This document shows positions 7,189 through 7,386 of a DNA stretch of 7,386 nt, in pieces; within the stretch, counting starts at the first letter, position 1, and each line of letters begins with the position of its first letter. The DNA is taken from positions 1 through 7,386 of the forward strand of contig JAFDFT010000109.1 of assembly GCA_019309685.1 (NCBI GenBank). The letters are read 5' to 3'. The position numbers were made by a program, and so were the translations under genes. The DNA is from Deltaproteobacteria bacterium (GTDB lineage Bacteria > Desulfobacterota > Desulfobacteria > Desulfobacterales > JAABPS01). Below the pieces are notes generated by a model that ran no database searches, had not been told where the DNA came from, and saw only the letters and a program-made list of their open reading frames with translations.

Positions 7189-7205
7189 ATCCGCCTCAGG
7201 CGGAT
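7189..7205. repeat. Perfect 7-bp-stem palindrome ATCCGCC-TCA-GGCGGAT
   Basis: This is a short GC-rich hairpin with a 3-nt loop in AT-rich surroundings, in the left arm of the inverted-repeat element. It is nested in a wider inverted repeat, AATTCAA (7174-7180) with TTGAATT (7222-7228). No T-tract follows, so it is not a typical intrinsic terminator. Confidence 0.6.
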
Positions 7206-7255
7206 TAACCGGAGGAATACATTGAATTGAGTGTTTCGAGGATTGAAATTTGAGC

Positions 7256-7268
7256 CCGCCAAAGGCGG
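7256..7268. repeat. Second GC-rich palindrome CCGCC-AAA-GGCGG
   Basis: This 5-bp-stem hairpin with a 3-nt loop lies in the right arm of the inverted-repeat element. It continues into AT on the right, giving the same GGCGGAT half-site as the left palindrome. The two copies differ in loop (TCA versus AAA) and in the outer base pairs. Confidence 0.5.
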
Positions 7269-7323
7269 ATGTTCCACCTGACGAAGAAATCGGGCAAAAT
7301 AGCAATTTATGGATGGGGACTAA

Positions 7324-7386
7324 TTATTTTTCAATCCCCTTTCGCGCTTCTACGCCCTTGTGGAAATAATGTTTAATTTCTTTCAT
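7324..7386 (-). CDS. 3' end of a possible minus-strand gene (partial)
   Basis: Read on the minus strand from the window edge, 20 codons are open (MKEIKHYFHKGVEARKGIEK), ending at TAA (7326-7324). The composition looks protein-like and the ORF ends just outside the right end of the inverted-repeat element. This fits the C-terminus of a convergent gene lying mostly beyond the window. The first codon happens to be ATG at the edge, but I do not take it as the true start. Twenty codons are too few to assign a family. Confidence 0.3.
   Translation of the reverse strand: MKEIKHYFHKGVEARKGIEK

Larger units (their letters stand above)
7142..7321. mobile_element. MITE-like non-coding element with imperfect terminal inverted repeats
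   Basis: The left end (7142-7173, beginning AGTGTCTGTC) and the reverse complement of the right end (7321 back to 7291, beginning AGTCCCCATC) match at 22 of 32 columns with one gap by hand alignment, including a shared TATTTTG and AAATT. The two arms then each reach ATCCGCC (7189-7195 on the left; 7270-7264 reversed on the right). AATTA occurs just outside both ends (7134-7138 and 7322-7326). It could be a target-site duplication, although 3 nt separate it from the left repeat and it is AT-rich enough to be chance. There is no open frame of note inside. It is probably a non-autonomous transposon remnant or dispersed repeat, and it may also end transcription between the two converging reading frames. 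Confidence 0.5.

Noticed and set aside
7211..7230. Strong Shine-Dalgarno-like GGAGGAAT
   Set aside because: The nearest start codon (TTG 7222) meets a TGA after two codons, and the GTG at 7231 is too far away and gives only 16 codons. The motif belongs to the inverted-repeat element.
1..7386. CRISPR array, tRNA, rRNA, integrase or defence genes
   Set aside because: I saw no regularly spaced direct repeats, tRNA-like cloverleaf, rRNA signature or recognisable recombinase or defence motif.

Overview
The window looks like a piece of chromosome from an AT-leaning (roughly 40% GC by eye), Gram-negative anaerobe, most likely a member of the Desulfobacterota (Desulfobacterales-like). This rests on the style of the GpsA, RadC and phosphoglycerate kinase sequences and on a small four-cysteine protein beside pgk that I associate with that group. 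No 16S rRNA or other marker is present, so the placement is an inference.

Layout: (1) Positions 1-2273 hold the 3' part of gyrA (DNA gyrase subunit A) followed 24 nt later by gpsA (glycerol-3-phosphate dehydrogenase), in an operon-like arrangement. The gyrA frame carries an in-frame TGA at 75-77, exactly where the family has a nearly invariant glycine, with clear gyrase sequence on both sides. (2) Positions 2359-3514 hold radC (JAMM/MPN+ family) and a 90-residue Cys-rich protein of unknown function. (3) Positions 3584-5485 hold pgk followed, after 3 nt, by a TVP38/TMEM64 (VTT-domain) membrane protein that is probably translationally coupled to it. (4) From about 5486 the content changes from recognisable genes to unknown ones: an AT-rich gap with a possible promoter, a 355-residue protein I do not recognise that starts at TTG, an overlapping reading frame that may be a small gene or a displaced C-terminus, and an 82-residue His-rich protein. 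(5) Positions 7142-7321 form a non-coding, roughly 180-bp element with imperfect terminal inverted repeats, with a short GC-rich palindrome in each arm. It looks like a MITE or dispersed repeat. It lies between the His-rich gene and the 3' end of a convergent minus-strand reading frame that runs off the window.

The conserved genes serve DNA topology (gyrA), phospholipid backbone synthesis (gpsA), glycolysis/gluconeogenesis (pgk) and probably membrane lipid handling (VTT protein). They do not form one pathway. I see no CRISPR array, tRNA, rRNA, integrase or recognisable defence system. The points most worth checking are the gyrA TGA, the inverted-repeat element and the unrecognised 355-residue protein.
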